The notes beneath the pieces are model-generated. The model ran no database searches and had not been told where the DNA came from. It worked only from the letters and a program-made list of their open reading frames with translations. 64,000 nt of DNA, taken from the NCBI RefSeq assembly GCF_001373415.1, contig NZ_CDSE01000021.1, positions 18,942 to 82,941 on the forward strand, given 5' to 3'. Shown piece after piece: positions 50,965-60,520 of the stretch; position 1 is the first letter of the stretch; every line of letters starts with the position of its first letter. Origin of the DNA: Paenibacillus dakarensis (GTDB lineage: Bacteria; Bacillota; Bacilli; Paenibacillales; Paenibacillaceae). Made by a program: the position numbers and the translations under genes.

Positions 50965-53445
50965 ATGGTGAACGCGGAGGATTGGAAGCAGGAACAGGAA
51001 CGGCTGCATCTCGTTACGGAAAAGCTGGAAGAGAGAATTGCCGAATTGGAGCCGGAGGTGACTGGGCTGCAGGGTCAGGTGACGGACATCCGTAAGCAAT
51101 TTTGGGAGGAAGTCACCGTAAATACAAGCACGGATGAGGATTTTGAAGAGACCTTTTACAGCATCAGGCAGCAAGAAGCGATATTGTCCGAACGGGAACG
51201 AAGCCACCGCGGGCGCGTGCAGCAATGGAAGAACATGAAACGACTGCTGCCCTCTCCTTACTTTGGGCGTATCGATTTTCAAGAGGATGACTTGAACTTT
51301 ACCGAGCAGGTTTATATTGGTGTATCATCCTTCATCGATTCGGATGGCATGGACTTTCTGGTCTATGACTGGCGTACTCCGATCGCAAGTATGTATTACG
51401 ATCACTCGCCTGGAGCGGCTCAATATGAAACGCCAGGTGGGACCGTCACAGGCACGATGAAGCTGAAACGGCAGTATCAGATCCGCGAGGGTCAATTGCA
51501 GAACGTGTTTGACACCAGCCTAACGATCGGCGACGAATTGCTGCAGCAGGTGCTTGGCAAGGGTGCGGACAATCAGATGAGAAGCATCGTTGCCACAATC
51601 CAAAAAGAGCAAAACGCCATTATCCGCGATGACAAAAGCCGAATGCTTATCGTGCAGGGAGCTGCAGGAAGCGGGAAGACCTCGGCGGCACTTCAGCGGG
51701 TGGCGTACCTGCTGTATAAACACCGCGATCGGATACGGGCAGACCAAATCGTTCTGTTCTCGCCGAATCCGATGTTTAACAGTTATGTATCTACCGTTCT
51801 TCCTGAGCTCGGTGAAGAAAACATGCAGCAGACGACTTTTCAGGAGTATCTTGACCTCTGGCTTGGCCGGAAGTTTCGCCTGGAAGATTCCTTCGATCAG
51901 ATTGAATTCGTGTTGACAGAACAATCGACTCCAGCGTATAAGGCCCGTCTGAGCGGGATTCATTACAAGGCATCTGTAGATTTCCTTCAAGCTCTCCAGA
52001 ATTATGCGCGGTGGTTGGAGCAGGAAGGCATGCAATTCATCAGCATTCGGTTTCGGGATCGTGATTTAATCTCGGCTCAACAGATGAAAGCCAAGTTTTA
52101 CAGCTATGATCCTTCCATTCGTATGACCAATCGTATCGCTATGCTCCAGGAATGGATCCTCCGCGAGTTGGCCTTGCTGGAAAGCGAGGAACGGGAGGCG
52201 CCTTGGGTGCAGGATGAACTCGATTACCTTGATAAGGATCAGTACGCGGAAGTTTATCAACAACTGCACAAAGAAAGAGGCGTATTTGATTTTGCTGAAC
52301 AATATGAAGAAATCCAGGAAAGGGTGCAAGGCAAACGGAGGTCGGACGAAGGCGATTTTGACTATGCCGAGCGGGAGGAAAAGCTGCTGCGCCGGGCAAT
52401 CGTGAAAGAGCAGTTTATACCGCTAAAGCGAAGCGTGAAACGAATGTTATTTATTGATATGGTTCAGTTATACGTTCAGCTGTTCGGAGAGGGAGACGCC
52501 TTTACGAAGATGACGAATGGGGCCGGCATGCCACCACTCTGGCCGGAGATCTGCGAGCAGACCAAGGATAAGCTGGCAAGGCAAGAACTGTTCTATGAGG
52601 ATGCAACACCGTATCTGTATTTAAAAGAACTCATCGAAGGCTTGAGGACGAACACGGAGGTACGGCATGTATTCATCGACGAAGGACAGGATTATTCGAT
52701 GTTTCAATATGAGTTTCTCAAAAGGCTGTTTCCGCGTGCCCGCATGACCGTTCTCGGCGATTTCGGTCAGGCCATCTTTACCCAAGCAACGGAGCTGTAT
52801 GGAGAAGACACGCCGCTCATCCGGCTGTATGGCGAATCGGAGACGAACTTGTTTCGTTTGGTCCGCAGTTACCGGTCAACCCGCGAGATCGTGGAATTCA
52901 CCAAGCATCTGCTGCCGAACGCCAAGGAGATTGTACCGTTTGAACGTGGCGGTAGAAAACCACTCCTCACTAATGTGGGAAGCAGTGAAAAACGGGCAGA
53001 GAGAATAGCGGAGCATCTTGCGTCGCTTCAGGCTGAAGGCTTTACCTCAATCGGCATCATTACAAAAACAGCGGCCGAGGCCAAAGATGCATATGATCTT
53101 TTGACGTCTCAAGGATGTCAGGGATTGAAGCTCGTAACGAAAAACACGCCCACCTTCGAGAAGGGAACATTGATCCTCCCGGTTTACCTCGCCAAGGGCG
53201 TAGAATTCGATGCTGTTCTAATCTACGATGCATCTTCGCAGACGTATCACCTGGAGAGCGAGCGTAAGTTATTTTATACGGCTTGTACGCGTGCCATGCA
53301 TCGGCTTCTGCTGTTCGCAAATGGAGAGTGGACACCGTTCATTCAGACATTAGATACGCAATTGTATGAGGTGGAACAGCAGACAGGGAAGATGAACCCT
53401 GCAAAACGGTGCAAGAGATGTCGGATGGGCACCAATGAAACCTGA
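50965..53445 (+). CDS. helD: HelD-family RNA polymerase-recycling ATPase (superfamily 1)
   Basis: The protein is about 826 residues. ATG 50965 is chosen because the AAGGAGG at 50946-50952 abuts ATG 50953 with no spacing. Residues 1-75 form a coiled coil (EQERLHLVTEKLEERIAELE) that enters the polymerase secondary channel in studied HelD. Walker A GAAGSGKTSAAL is near 232. A large insert follows, then Walker B VFIDEGQDYSMF, and late SF1 motifs (LAKGVEFDAVLIYD, YTACTRAMHRL). HelD strips stalled RNA polymerase from DNA, and some paralogues give rifampicin tolerance. A CKRC pair ends the protein. Confidence 0.92.
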   Translation: MVNAEDWKQEQERLHLVTEKLEERIAELEPEVTGLQGQVTDIRKQFWEEVTVNTSTDEDFEETFYSIRQQEAILSERERSHRGRVQQWKNMKRLLPSPYFGRIDFQEDDLNFTEQVYIGVSSFIDSDGMDFLVYDWRTPIASMYYDHSPGAAQYETPGGTVTGTMKLKRQYQIREGQLQNVFDTSLTIGDELLQQVLGKGADNQMRSIVATIQKEQNAIIRDDKSRMLIVQGAAGSGKTSAALQRVAYLLYKHRDRIRADQIVLFSPNPMFNSYVSTVLPELGEENMQQTTFQEYLDLWLGRKFRLEDSFDQIEFVLTEQSTPAYKARLSGIHYKASVDFLQALQNYARWLEQEGMQFISIRFRDRDLISAQQMKAKFYSYDPSIRMTNRIAMLQEWILRELALLESEEREAPWVQDELDYLDKDQYAEVYQQLHKERGVFDFAEQYEEIQERVQGKRRSDEGDFDYAEREEKLLRRAIVKEQFIPLKRSVKRMLFIDMVQLYVQLFGEGDAFTKMTNGAGMPPLWPEICEQTKDKLARQELFYEDATPYLYLKELIEGLRTNTEVRHVFIDEGQDYSMFQYEFLKRLFPRARMTVLGDFGQAIFTQATELYGEDTPLIRLYGESETNLFRLVRSYRSTREIVEFTKHLLPNAKEIVPFERGGRKPLLTNVGSSEKRAERIAEHLASLQAEGFTSIGIITKTAAEAKDAYDLLTSQGCQGLKLVTKNTPTFEKGTLILPVYLAKGVEFDAVLIYDASSQTYHLESERKLFYTACTRAMHRLLLFANGEWTPFIQTLDTQLYEVEQQTGKMNPAKRCKRCRMGTNET

Positions 53446-53475
53446 TAATCTGAACGTGAAGGGAGGTCATCCGCA

Positions 53476-54351
53476 ATGGCTTGGCTAGCAGATCTGAATA
53501 GCGCTTTGCACTATATTGAGGAGAATCTTGCAGAAGAGATAGATCTTAAAGAAGCAGCGAGGCGGGCGCACTGTTCTGAATATCATTTTTCCAGAATGTT
53601 CTCGTTCATGGCGGGCATCCCACTGTCCGAGTACATCCGGCGAAGACGTCTAACGCTGGCGGCATTTGAGCTCCAGACTAGTGATTTAAGAGTGATGGAT
53701 GTGGCGGTAAAATACGGATACAGCTCAGCAGACGCCTTTTCAAGGTCGTTTCAGAATCTGCACGGGATATCGCCTTCATTGGTGAAATCTCATGGGCCAT
53801 CACTTAAAGCTTATCCGCGTTTGACCTTCCAATTAACGATTCAGGGAGGAAGCGAAATGAATTATCGTATCGTTGAGAAGGAAGCCTTTCAGATTGTGGG
53901 CTTGATGAAAAGAGTGCCGATCCAGTTTCATGGCGTAAATCCGGAGATTGCATCCATGTGGCAAAGCTTGACCAGCGACAACATTGATGAGCTTAAGCAG
54001 CTCTCGAATGTGGAACCTGGGGGATTGATTCAAGCATCCATCCATTTTTCCGAAGGACGCATGGAGGAGAAGGGGGAGCTTGATCATTACGTTGGCGCAG
54101 CTACGACCCAAGAGTGCCCGGATCATTTTTCAGAATTGAAGGTTCCTGCCGCCACATGGGCCGTATTCGAAGCGGTCGGACCCTTTCCAGAGACACTGCA
54201 AAATGTATGGGGACGTATTTACTCGGAATGGTTTCCTTCAGCAAGCTATGAGATCGCCAGGGGTCCGGAGATATTATGGAATGAGAGCAAGGATGTATCT
54301 TCTCCAACCTTCAGAAGCGAGATCTGGATACCGGTTGTGAAAAAACAATAA
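53476..54351 (+). CDS. AraC-family regulator fused to a GyrI-like effector domain
   Basis: The 291-residue protein starts at ATG 53476 behind GGGAGG. N-terminal AraC DNA-binding domain (about 8-108): [20 protein letters not shown] and [20 protein letters not shown]. The C-terminal domain (about 130-291) is GyrI-like ([38 protein letters not shown]), as in Rob/BmrR-type multidrug sensors. It probably binds a small amphipathic ligand. It lies 30 nt after helD and may share its transcript, with its own terminator after it. Confidence 0.93.
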   Translation: MAWLADLNSALHYIEENLAEEIDLKEAARRAHCSEYHFSRMFSFMAGIPLSEYIRRRRLTLAAFELQTSDLRVMDVAVKYGYSSADAFSRSFQNLHGISPSLVKSHGPSLKAYPRLTFQLTIQGGSEMNYRIVEKEAFQIVGLMKRVPIQFHGVNPEIASMWQSLTSDNIDELKQLSNVEPGGLIQASIHFSEGRMEEKGELDHYVGAATTQECPDHFSELKVPAATWAVFEAVGPFPETLQNVWGRIYSEWFPSASYEIARGPEILWNESKDVSSPTFRSEIWIPVVKKQ

Positions 54352-54355
54352 GTGT

Positions 54356-54384
54356 AAGGCCGCCTCTGTAAAGGGCGGCCTTAT
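54356..54384 (+). terminator. Terminator after the AraC-GyrI gene
   Basis: AAGGCCGCC/GGCGGCCTT 9-bp stem with a short T-poor tail. Confidence 0.6.
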
Positions 54385-54455
54385 GTTATAACTTTCCGTT
54401 ATCTACCGCTTGCGGATATACTTAGGGGAGAGATGCGTAGAAAGAGAGGAAACAC

Positions 54456-55478
54456 ATGGATCAGGATCGTTACTCCAGACAGCTGCTCTTTAGGAAGATC
54501 GGTGAAGAGGGACAGCGGAGGCTCATGGACAGTCATGTACTGGTTATCGGTGCAGGCGCACTTGGTACGGGGAGTGCGGAAATCCTTGTCCGGGCAGGTG
54601 TTGGCACACTGACGATTTTAGATAGAGATTATGTAGAGTACAGCAATCTGCAGCGACAGCAGCTGTATGCGGAATCGGATGCCAAAGGCAGAATACCGAA
54701 GGCTGTAGCAGCCCGGCAGCGGTTATCAGAGATTAATTCAGAGGTGGATATCCGGGCGCATGTGATGGACGCGACTGCTGAGGAATTGAGGGAGCTTGCT
54801 CCGGACGTTGATCTGATGATTGATGCAACCGACAATTTTGAGACACGACTTGTTATTAACGATATTTCGCAAAAATACAACGTTCCCTGGATTTACGGGG
54901 CTTGTGTAGGCAGTTATGGGATAAGTTATATGGTCATTCCCGGGAAAACCCCATGCTTAAACTGTTTATTGAACTCGGTTCCGCTCGGCGGAGCCACTTG
55001 CGATACAGCAGGCATTATCGCTCCGGCCGTTCATATGGTTGTTGCCTATCAGGCGGCGGAAGCGCTCAAATGGCTCACAGGGAACCATGACGCCCTGCGT
55101 GGTGAGCTTGTTTCGTTTGATGTCTGGACTAATCAGCATACCTCTATTCGCGTTAACCGTTTAAAGAGAAGCGATTGCCCGTCATGCGGCGATCGTGCAG
55201 CATATCCTTATTTATTTCAGCAGCCTTTGTCCAAGGCGGCGGTGCTGTGCGGAAGGGATACGGTTCAGATCCGTCCTCCTCACCGGGTGGAACGTGATTT
55301 GGAGCAGCTGGCTGCAATGCTGTCCATGCAAGGAGGACTTGTCGAGGCCAATTCATTCCTGGTGTCCTTTAGCTTGGGTGAGCATCGAATGGTGTTTTTT
55401 AGAGACGGACGGGTATTAGTGCATGGAACGAGTGATATTGCCCAGGCCAAGAGCCTGTATCATCGATATTTGGGGTAG
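54456..55478 (+). CDS. ThiF/MoeB-family sulfur-carrier adenylyltransferase
   Basis: The 340-residue E1-like enzyme starts at ATG 54456 (AGAGGA site). ATP-binding GAGALGTGSAEILVRAGVG and DRDYVEYSNLQRQ are followed by DATDNFETR. Zinc Cys pairs are CLNC (about 168-171) and CPSC (about 241-244). GGATCDTAGI holds the family Cys. It adenylates the C-terminal glycine of MoaD- or ThiS-type carriers. The C-terminal 90 residues are an extra domain, not a rhodanese. No thi or moa genes are adjacent, so the carrier is undetermined. Confidence 0.92.
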   Translation: MDQDRYSRQLLFRKIGEEGQRRLMDSHVLVIGAGALGTGSAEILVRAGVGTLTILDRDYVEYSNLQRQQLYAESDAKGRIPKAVAARQRLSEINSEVDIRAHVMDATAEELRELAPDVDLMIDATDNFETRLVINDISQKYNVPWIYGACVGSYGISYMVIPGKTPCLNCLLNSVPLGGATCDTAGIIAPAVHMVVAYQAAEALKWLTGNHDALRGELVSFDVWTNQHTSIRVNRLKRSDCPSCGDRAAYPYLFQQPLSKAAVLCGRDTVQIRPPHRVERDLEQLAAMLSMQGGLVEANSFLVSFSLGEHRMVFFRDGRVLVHGTSDIAQAKSLYHRYLG

Positions 55479-55527
55479 GAACAAGGCTAACATCAGGCAT
55501 AATGCTACTTATATCAGCATAAAAACG

Positions 55528-55557
55528 AGCTGCCAGCATATCGCTGCGGCTTTTTTT
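55528..55557 (+). terminator. Terminator after the ThiF/MoeB gene
   Basis: Imperfect GC-rich hairpin with one bulge, then TTTTTTT. Confidence 0.7.
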
Positions 55558-55654
55558 CATATCTGAAATTGTAGATCATCCGCCCTGCATCTCCATCCTC
55601 AGACGGAGAACAATCTCCATCTAAAGCCAGTTCATGAAGGTGGCGGCCACCCAT

Positions 55655-55690
55655 AAAATGAATGTAATGGTTGAATTGCATGTTCATTTT
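55655..55690. promoter_or_regulatory. Inverted repeat before the ABC operon
   Basis: AAAATGAA (55655-55662) and TTCATTTT (55683-55690) form a perfect 8-bp repeat with a 20-nt spacer just before the ABC start. It may be a regulator site. A GGTGG-CGG-CCACC hairpin lies immediately upstream. Confidence 0.35.
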
Positions 55691-55710
55691 GTACGGGAAA
55701 GGATGATGAA

Positions 55711-56703
55711 GTGTTGGAGAAGCTTATCGAAGTACGGGGCATAAGCAAGATGTATGGAAAGAGAAAAACAAAGGAGAAGATCCATGCGGTTCGAGATATT
55801 TCCTTTCATGTGAACCGGGGTGAGGTTCTGGGATTATTAGGGCCAAACGGCGCGGGGAAGACTTCAACGATCAAGATGCTCTGCGGCTTATTGGAGCCGG
55901 ACGCAGGTTCTATACATATTAACGGTTTAGATATTGGCAGGAAGAGACTCAAGGCTCTGGAGCATATCAGTGCGGTGCTCGAGGGGAACCGAAATCTATA
56001 TTGGCGGCTTACCGTACGGGAGAACCTGGAGTATTTTGCAGGTAACCGGGGTTATTCCCGGCAGCAAGTTGCCGCTCAGACGGAAAAATTATTAAATCAA
56101 TTCCATCTAAAAGAAAAGGAACATCAGCTCGTTAATGAATTATCCCGGGGGATGCAGCAAAAGCTTGCCATCGCTGTCGCTTTATTAGCGAATACGGATG
56201 TGATCTTGCTGGATGAGCCCACTTTAGGTTTGGACGTGGAAGTCAGTTATGAATTGCGGAAGATCTTAAAATCGATCGTTACGGAAGAACAGCGCACCAT
56301 CATCATTAGCTCACATGACATGCCTGTGGTTCAGGAGTTGTGTGACCGCGCCATTATTATTAACAAAGGCGAAGTGGTGATTGACGAAAAGGTGGAGAAC
56401 TTACTGAGGTTATTTGAGACAAGGGCGTATTCCATTAAGCTCAGCGAGAAGTTAAGTGCTGAACAAGAGATGAAGCTGTACAGTCGCTTCCCTTTAAGTA
56501 CATATAAAGCAAGCTCACATGAAGGCATCATAGAAGTGAATTTAGAGCACAGTCAGGATATCTACGAGCTGTTTGATCTGCTGAAAGAAGAAGGAACGGT
56601 CGTCGAAAGCATTGATCGCATCACGATCGACTTTGAGCAGGTGTTTATTCAGATTGTAAAGGGAGGGAAGCCTCGTGAAGTGGCTGCATTTGTTGAATGC
56701 TAA
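55711..56703 (+). CDS. ABC transporter ATP-binding subunit (ABC-2 type exporter)
   Basis: The 330-residue ATPase starts at GTG 55711 after AAGGATG. Walker A GPNGAGKTST (about 50-59), signature LSRGMQQ (about 148), Walker B VILLDEPTLGLD and the H-loop SSHDM are all present. The C-terminal 90 residues form the regulatory domain usual in drug/lantibiotic exporters (CcmA/NatA-like). It overlaps the permease gene by 29 nt. The substrate is unknown. Confidence 0.94.
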   Translation: MLEKLIEVRGISKMYGKRKTKEKIHAVRDISFHVNRGEVLGLLGPNGAGKTSTIKMLCGLLEPDAGSIHINGLDIGRKRLKALEHISAVLEGNRNLYWRLTVRENLEYFAGNRGYSRQQVAAQTEKLLNQFHLKEKEHQLVNELSRGMQQKLAIAVALLANTDVILLDEPTLGLDVEVSYELRKILKSIVTEEQRTIIISSHDMPVVQELCDRAIIINKGEVVIDEKVENLLRLFETRAYSIKLSEKLSAEQEMKLYSRFPLSTYKASSHEGIIEVNLEHSQDIYELFDLLKEEGTVVESIDRITIDFEQVFIQIVKGGKPREVAAFVEC

Positions 56704-57448
56704 TTTTCGTAAGGAATATATCGAGTTAAAGCGTTATTTACCGAATACGTTCGCACTCATATTCACCTTTTATATTGTGTTCCTAGCCGCATTCTTTGGG
56801 ATTATGTTCATAGGTGATCCAGCAACCTTTGATACAAATGTTCAATATTCCATTGTTAGTGTTGTTTTCTGGAGCCTGACGATGATGACGATGAATTTTA
56901 TCGGGTACTCGGTTATTACCGAAGCGACGCGCGGAACGTTGGAGCAAATATATATGTCTCCGATGGGCGTATGGAAGATCATGCTTTCGCGGATCATAGG
57001 TCAATTGGGCTTGCAGTCACTCATCATGGTCATCCTGCTCTTTGCTTCGATGTTAACCTCCGGGCAGTGGTTGAGTCTGAATCCCATGACAACGATTCCG
57101 ATCATCATCGTAACGATGGTGAGCATGATCGGCGTTAGCTTTATGATTGCCGGTCTCGCCATTATCGTAAAGCAGATACAGGCATTTTTGCAGATTTTTC
57201 AGTTTGTGCTGATGGGGCTTGTCTTTGTCCCGTTAAGTGTGGCTCCGTTTCTGGCATTTGCTCCGTTCGTTAAAGGTGTAGATATGGTGAGGACCGTGAT
57301 GATTGAGGATCTGACCCTTACACAATTGCCTTTGGCGGATTATGGGGTGCTGTTATTAAATTCATTAATCTATTTAGCTGCAGGGCTCTTTGTATTTCTT
57401 CGCTGTGAGAAAGTAGCTATGAGAAAAGGGCTCCTCGGGCAATACTAG
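56675..57448 (+). CDS. ABC-2-type transporter permease subunit
   Basis: The 257-residue membrane protein starts at GTG 56675 behind GGGAGGG, inside the ATPase gene. Six helices with the ABC-2 motif TEATRGTLEQIYMSPMGVWK in the cytoplasmic coupling region. It forms the exporter with the preceding ATPase, probably as a homodimer since no second permease is present. Confidence 0.92.
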   Translation: MKWLHLLNANFRKEYIELKRYLPNTFALIFTFYIVFLAAFFGIMFIGDPATFDTNVQYSIVSVVFWSLTMMTMNFIGYSVITEATRGTLEQIYMSPMGVWKIMLSRIIGQLGLQSLIMVILLFASMLTSGQWLSLNPMTTIPIIIVTMVSMIGVSFMIAGLAIIVKQIQAFLQIFQFVLMGLVFVPLSVAPFLAFAPFVKGVDMVRTVMIEDLTLTQLPLADYGVLLLNSLIYLAAGLFVFLRCEKVAMRKGLLGQY

Positions 57449-57467
57449 CGCGAATATTCAAAAAGCG

Positions 57468-57505
57468 AAGAGGAACCTATTATAAAAAAATAGGTTCCTC
57501 TTTAT
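57468..57505. terminator. Bidirectional terminator between convergent genes
   Basis: AAGAGGAACCTAT pairs with ATAGGTTCCTCTT, a 13-bp stem that ends both the ABC operon and the convergent hydrolase gene. Confidence 0.88.
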
Positions 57506-57521
57506 TGGTCATGCTGTACAT

Positions 57522-58511
57522 TTAATTCTGGAAGTGTATGGACTGTTTATCCATGTACGGAAACACCTTGATTTCTTGACCATCCATATCTTCTTTGAAC
57601 ATATTTACCGCATTAATCTGATTATTATTGTAGGTTGTATAGGAATATTCTCCACTTTCAAGACACATGCAGGAGGTATATAAGGTTTTAAACATTTTAC
57701 CTTCCTGGGTGATCACAGAACCCCCTACGGGAGCCACATTGCCGAGAATATGAAAAAATTCCGCCATCGTCGATTCTTTTGTCTCCAGGAGTGCGGCGTA
57801 GCTCTTCAGGAGTGCCGTTTTTACAAACCGTGAAGAGGGATAGAAGTCACCCGGTAATCCACGGAGCCCTAGTCCATTACCGATCGGCTCTAATGGCTGC
57901 TTATGCCATGTAACCTGTTCAGGCTGCGTAGGCGATAATGCTATATATTGATTTAAATTCGTGAGATGCCAATCAAATGTAGGCTGGTTCGTTAACACGC
58001 CAATTTTATTATCCAATACAGAGATTCGCTCAGCTGTAGCTTCTATGACAATCGATTCATCATTCGTATCATAAACCATCCAGTGGAGGGTAGGGACAGG
58101 GAGGCGGGGAGCAAAAGGTTTATCGACCAGATTTACGCTGTCAAGCGCCGACTTCACTTCAGAAACCGATTCGAAGTTAGATAAAATCCATAACATCAAA
58201 TCATAAGGCCCCAAGTTCACTTTTCCAGCTGTCTGTTCCTCCTCAAAATGAGCGAAGCCGAGGAAGTTAAGTCCAGCACACGCTAATCCCTTTTCATTCA
58301 TTCCATCTGCCATAAGCGGATGGTTGTCCACCAGGGACCCCATTCCTAAAAAGCCGTATTTTGTTTTAGTAGACTCCCCGCTCACTGCGTTTTTCCATTC
58401 CAGGTTTCTTGGGACGAACAGGAGAGATTGATTAAAGTTGTAATCAAGATCCATATTTCTGCCGAAAAAGTGAAAGCCGTCCTTACTTGTCAAAGTTAAT
58501 GCTGTACACAT
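57522..58511 (-). CDS. Choloylglycine hydrolase/penicillin V acylase-family Ntn hydrolase
   Basis: The 329-residue enzyme must start at ATG 58511. The next codon is TGT, and in this family Cys2 becomes the N-terminal nucleophile after Met removal; AAGGAAGGAT supports this start over the upstream one. Other active-site residues fit: FFGRNMDLDY (Arg and Asp), an Asn in LTNQPTFDWH and the conserved Arg near SSRFVKT. It is cytoplasmic. The family cleaves amide bonds in bile salts, penicillin V or acyl-homoserine lactones; in a soil Firmicute the last two are more plausible (inference). Confidence 0.92.
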   Translation of the reverse strand: MCTALTLTSKDGFHFFGRNMDLDYNFNQSLLFVPRNLEWKNAVSGESTKTKYGFLGMGSLVDNHPLMADGMNEKGLACAGLNFLGFAHFEEEQTAGKVNLGPYDLMLWILSNFESVSEVKSALDSVNLVDKPFAPRLPVPTLHWMVYDTNDESIVIEATAERISVLDNKIGVLTNQPTFDWHLTNLNQYIALSPTQPEQVTWHKQPLEPIGNGLGLRGLPGDFYPSSRFVKTALLKSYAALLETKESTMAEFFHILGNVAPVGGSVITQEGKMFKTLYTSCMCLESGEYSYTTYNNNQINAVNMFKEDMDGQEIKVFPYMDKQSIHFQN

Positions 58512-58759
58512 CGGGTTGCATCCTTCCTTAGCTTGTGATGTCTGATCTTTTTTACTAGCTGCACTTAACATTCCCTGAATCATTCATTTAAATAAACAAA
58601 ATCATTAGCAGGTTAAAACCGTTATAATCTAAAATATTCGCCATTTTGCGCCAAAACAGGCTGTTTTACGACTGAATGAAGCGATTTCACAATATTTAAC
58701 GGCTTTCAAATAGAATATAACTATCATATAATAATAAATATCTTCATGTATTTTCATCC

Positions 58760-58820
58760 AGAAAAGGTGTGCCTAGGTAACTGTTGAACCTGAGCAGGGA
58801 GAAGAACCTACATCTTTTCT
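58760..58820 (+). promoter_or_regulatory. Structured 5' leader of mqo (candidate novel RNA element)
   Basis: AGAAAAGGTGT (58760-58770) pairs over 11 bp, with one G-U, with ACATCTTTTCT (58810-58820). They close a 39-nt core containing AGGT...ACCT and CCTGAGCAGGG. GGTAACTG plus CCTGAGCAGGG also occurs at 218-245. The ribosome-binding site (AAGGA) follows 17 nt later, and no terminator is seen, so control, if any, would act on translation or RNA stability. I cannot assign a known class. Confidence 0.5.
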
Positions 58821-58849
58821 CAAAATATTAACGTGTAAGGACGGTAAAA

Positions 58850-60361
58850 ATGAGTAGCCAAAAAACCGAAACAGACGTTATCTTGATTGGTGCCGGCATT
58901 ATGAGTGCAACCTTGGGAACCATGCTTAAAGAATTAGCACCGGACTGGAAAATTACAGTGTTTGAGAAGTTGGCAGGCGCAGGAGAAGAAAGCTCGAATG
59001 AATGGAACAATGCGGGTACTGGGCATGCTGCACTGTGTGAGCTGAACTACACCGCTGAAAGACCCGACGGAACGGTGGATATTAGCAAGGCGATTCAAGT
59101 GAATCAACAGTTTCAGGATTCCATGCAGTTCTGGTCTTATCTGGTTAATGGCAAGCTCATTCGTAAACCGCAAGACTTTATTATGCCGCTGCCTCATATG
59201 AGCTTAGTGCATGGAGCGAGTAATGTAGCATTTTTGAAAAGACGTTTTGAAGCGATGTCACAGCATCCGCTGTTTCAAGGGATGGAATTTTCCGATGACC
59301 CGAACAAGCTGAAGGAATGGATTCCACTGGTTATGAAGGATCGCCCATCGAATGAACCGTTGGCGGCAACCAGAATAGCCTCGGGCACAGACGTTAACTT
59401 TGGTGCTTTAACGCGCATGCTGTTCGAGCACTTAAAGAAGAAGAATGTCGATATTCGTTACAAGCATAATGTCGAAGACATCAAGCGAGCAGGTAATGGA
59501 TCGTGGGAATTGAAGATCAAAAATGAAAGCGGTAATATCGAACGCCATACGGCTAAATTCGTCTTTATCGGCGGCGGGGGTGGAAGCCTTCCATTGCTTC
59601 AGAAATCCGGTATTCCGGAAGGCAAGCATATTGGAGGATTCCCGATCAGCGGACTGTTCATGTCATGTAACAATCCGGAGGTTATCGCACAGCATCATGC
59701 CAAAGTATATGGCAAGGCGAAGGTTGGTGCACCGCCTATGTCGGTTCCGCATCTCGACACCCGGTATATCGATAATAAAAAATCTTTGCTATTTGGACCG
59801 TTTGCAGGCTTCTCACCCAAGTTCCTGAAGACCGGCTCCATGTTTGACCTGATCGGCACGGTGAAACCGAATAATATCCTTACCATGCTGGCATCGGGTG
59901 CGAAGAACCTGTCATTAGTGAAATACCTCGTTCAGCAGGTGATGTTATCGAAGGAGAAGCGCATGGAAGAGCTGCGTGAGTTCATCCCGAATGCTAAGAG
60001 CGAGGATTGGGACTTGGTGGTGGCTGGTCAGCGGGTACAAGTCATTAAGGATACGGCTACCGGAGGTAAAGGAACCCTCCAATTTGGTACCGAAGTGGTG
60101 AGTGCAGCTGACGGCTCGATTTCTGCGCTGCTTGGTGCTTCACCGGGTGCTTCTACCGCTGTCTCTGTCATGCTTGAAGTGATCGAGAAGTGCTTCCCGC
60201 AGCATCTTAAGGATTGGGAACCGAAGATTAAAGAAATGATTCCTTCTTACGGAATCAGGATCGCGGATGAACCCGAGCTGATTCGGAAGATTCATAAGAC
60301 AACATCAGAGGCGCTTGGTCTGAACGGAAACGGAAAACCTCCGTTACAGGTTGCACGCTAG
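58850..60361 (+). CDS. mqo: Malate:quinone oxidoreductase
   Basis: The 503-residue FAD enzyme oxidises malate to oxaloacetate and reduces quinone at the membrane. The FAD-binding motif [15 protein letters not shown] opens the protein. [40 protein letters not shown] and [16 protein letters not shown] are Mqo blocks, and the length is normal for the family. ATG 58850 follows AAGGACGG. It is a single-gene unit with a structured leader and its own terminator. Confidence 0.97.
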   Translation: MSSQKTETDVILIGAGIMSATLGTMLKELAPDWKITVFEKLAGAGEESSNEWNNAGTGHAALCELNYTAERPDGTVDISKAIQVNQQFQDSMQFWSYLVNGKLIRKPQDFIMPLPHMSLVHGASNVAFLKRRFEAMSQHPLFQGMEFSDDPNKLKEWIPLVMKDRPSNEPLAATRIASGTDVNFGALTRMLFEHLKKKNVDIRYKHNVEDIKRAGNGSWELKIKNESGNIERHTAKFVFIGGGGGSLPLLQKSGIPEGKHIGGFPISGLFMSCNNPEVIAQHHAKVYGKAKVGAPPMSVPHLDTRYIDNKKSLLFGPFAGFSPKFLKTGSMFDLIGTVKPNNILTMLASGAKNLSLVKYLVQQVMLSKEKRMEELREFIPNAKSEDWDLVVAGQRVQVIKDTATGGKGTLQFGTEVVSAADGSISALLGASPGASTAVSVMLEVIEKCFPQHLKDWEPKIKEMIPSYGIRIADEPELIRKIHKTTSEALGLNGNGKPPLQVAR

Positions 60362-60386
60362 GGGCGTTGTAAATATTGAATAGATT

Positions 60387-60419
60387 AAAGAGCTTTTCCT
60401 TATGGGAAAGGCTCTTTTT
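60387..60419 (+). terminator. Terminator of mqo
   Basis: AAAGAGC(C)TTTCC-type stem, with GGAAAGGCTCTTT as the 3' arm, followed by TT. Confidence 0.88.
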
Positions 60420-60459
60420 GTTATGGGAAGAAAGAAATAAATTAGCTGCAGAGAACTGA

Positions 60460-60486
60460 TGTCACAGAATCATCCTTCATCTCGTT
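60460..60486 (+). promoter_or_regulatory. ECF41-type promoter
   Basis: TGTCACA (60460-60466), 16 nt, CGTT (60483-60486), 34 nt before the oxidoreductase start. ECF41 sigmas are reported to recognise TGTCACA and CGTC. Only the last base differs. The sigma gene itself is the next gene in the operon. Confidence 0.7.
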
Positions 60487-60520
60487 ATATGAGCAAATCA
60501 TAAACAAGGAGTGTTGTGAG

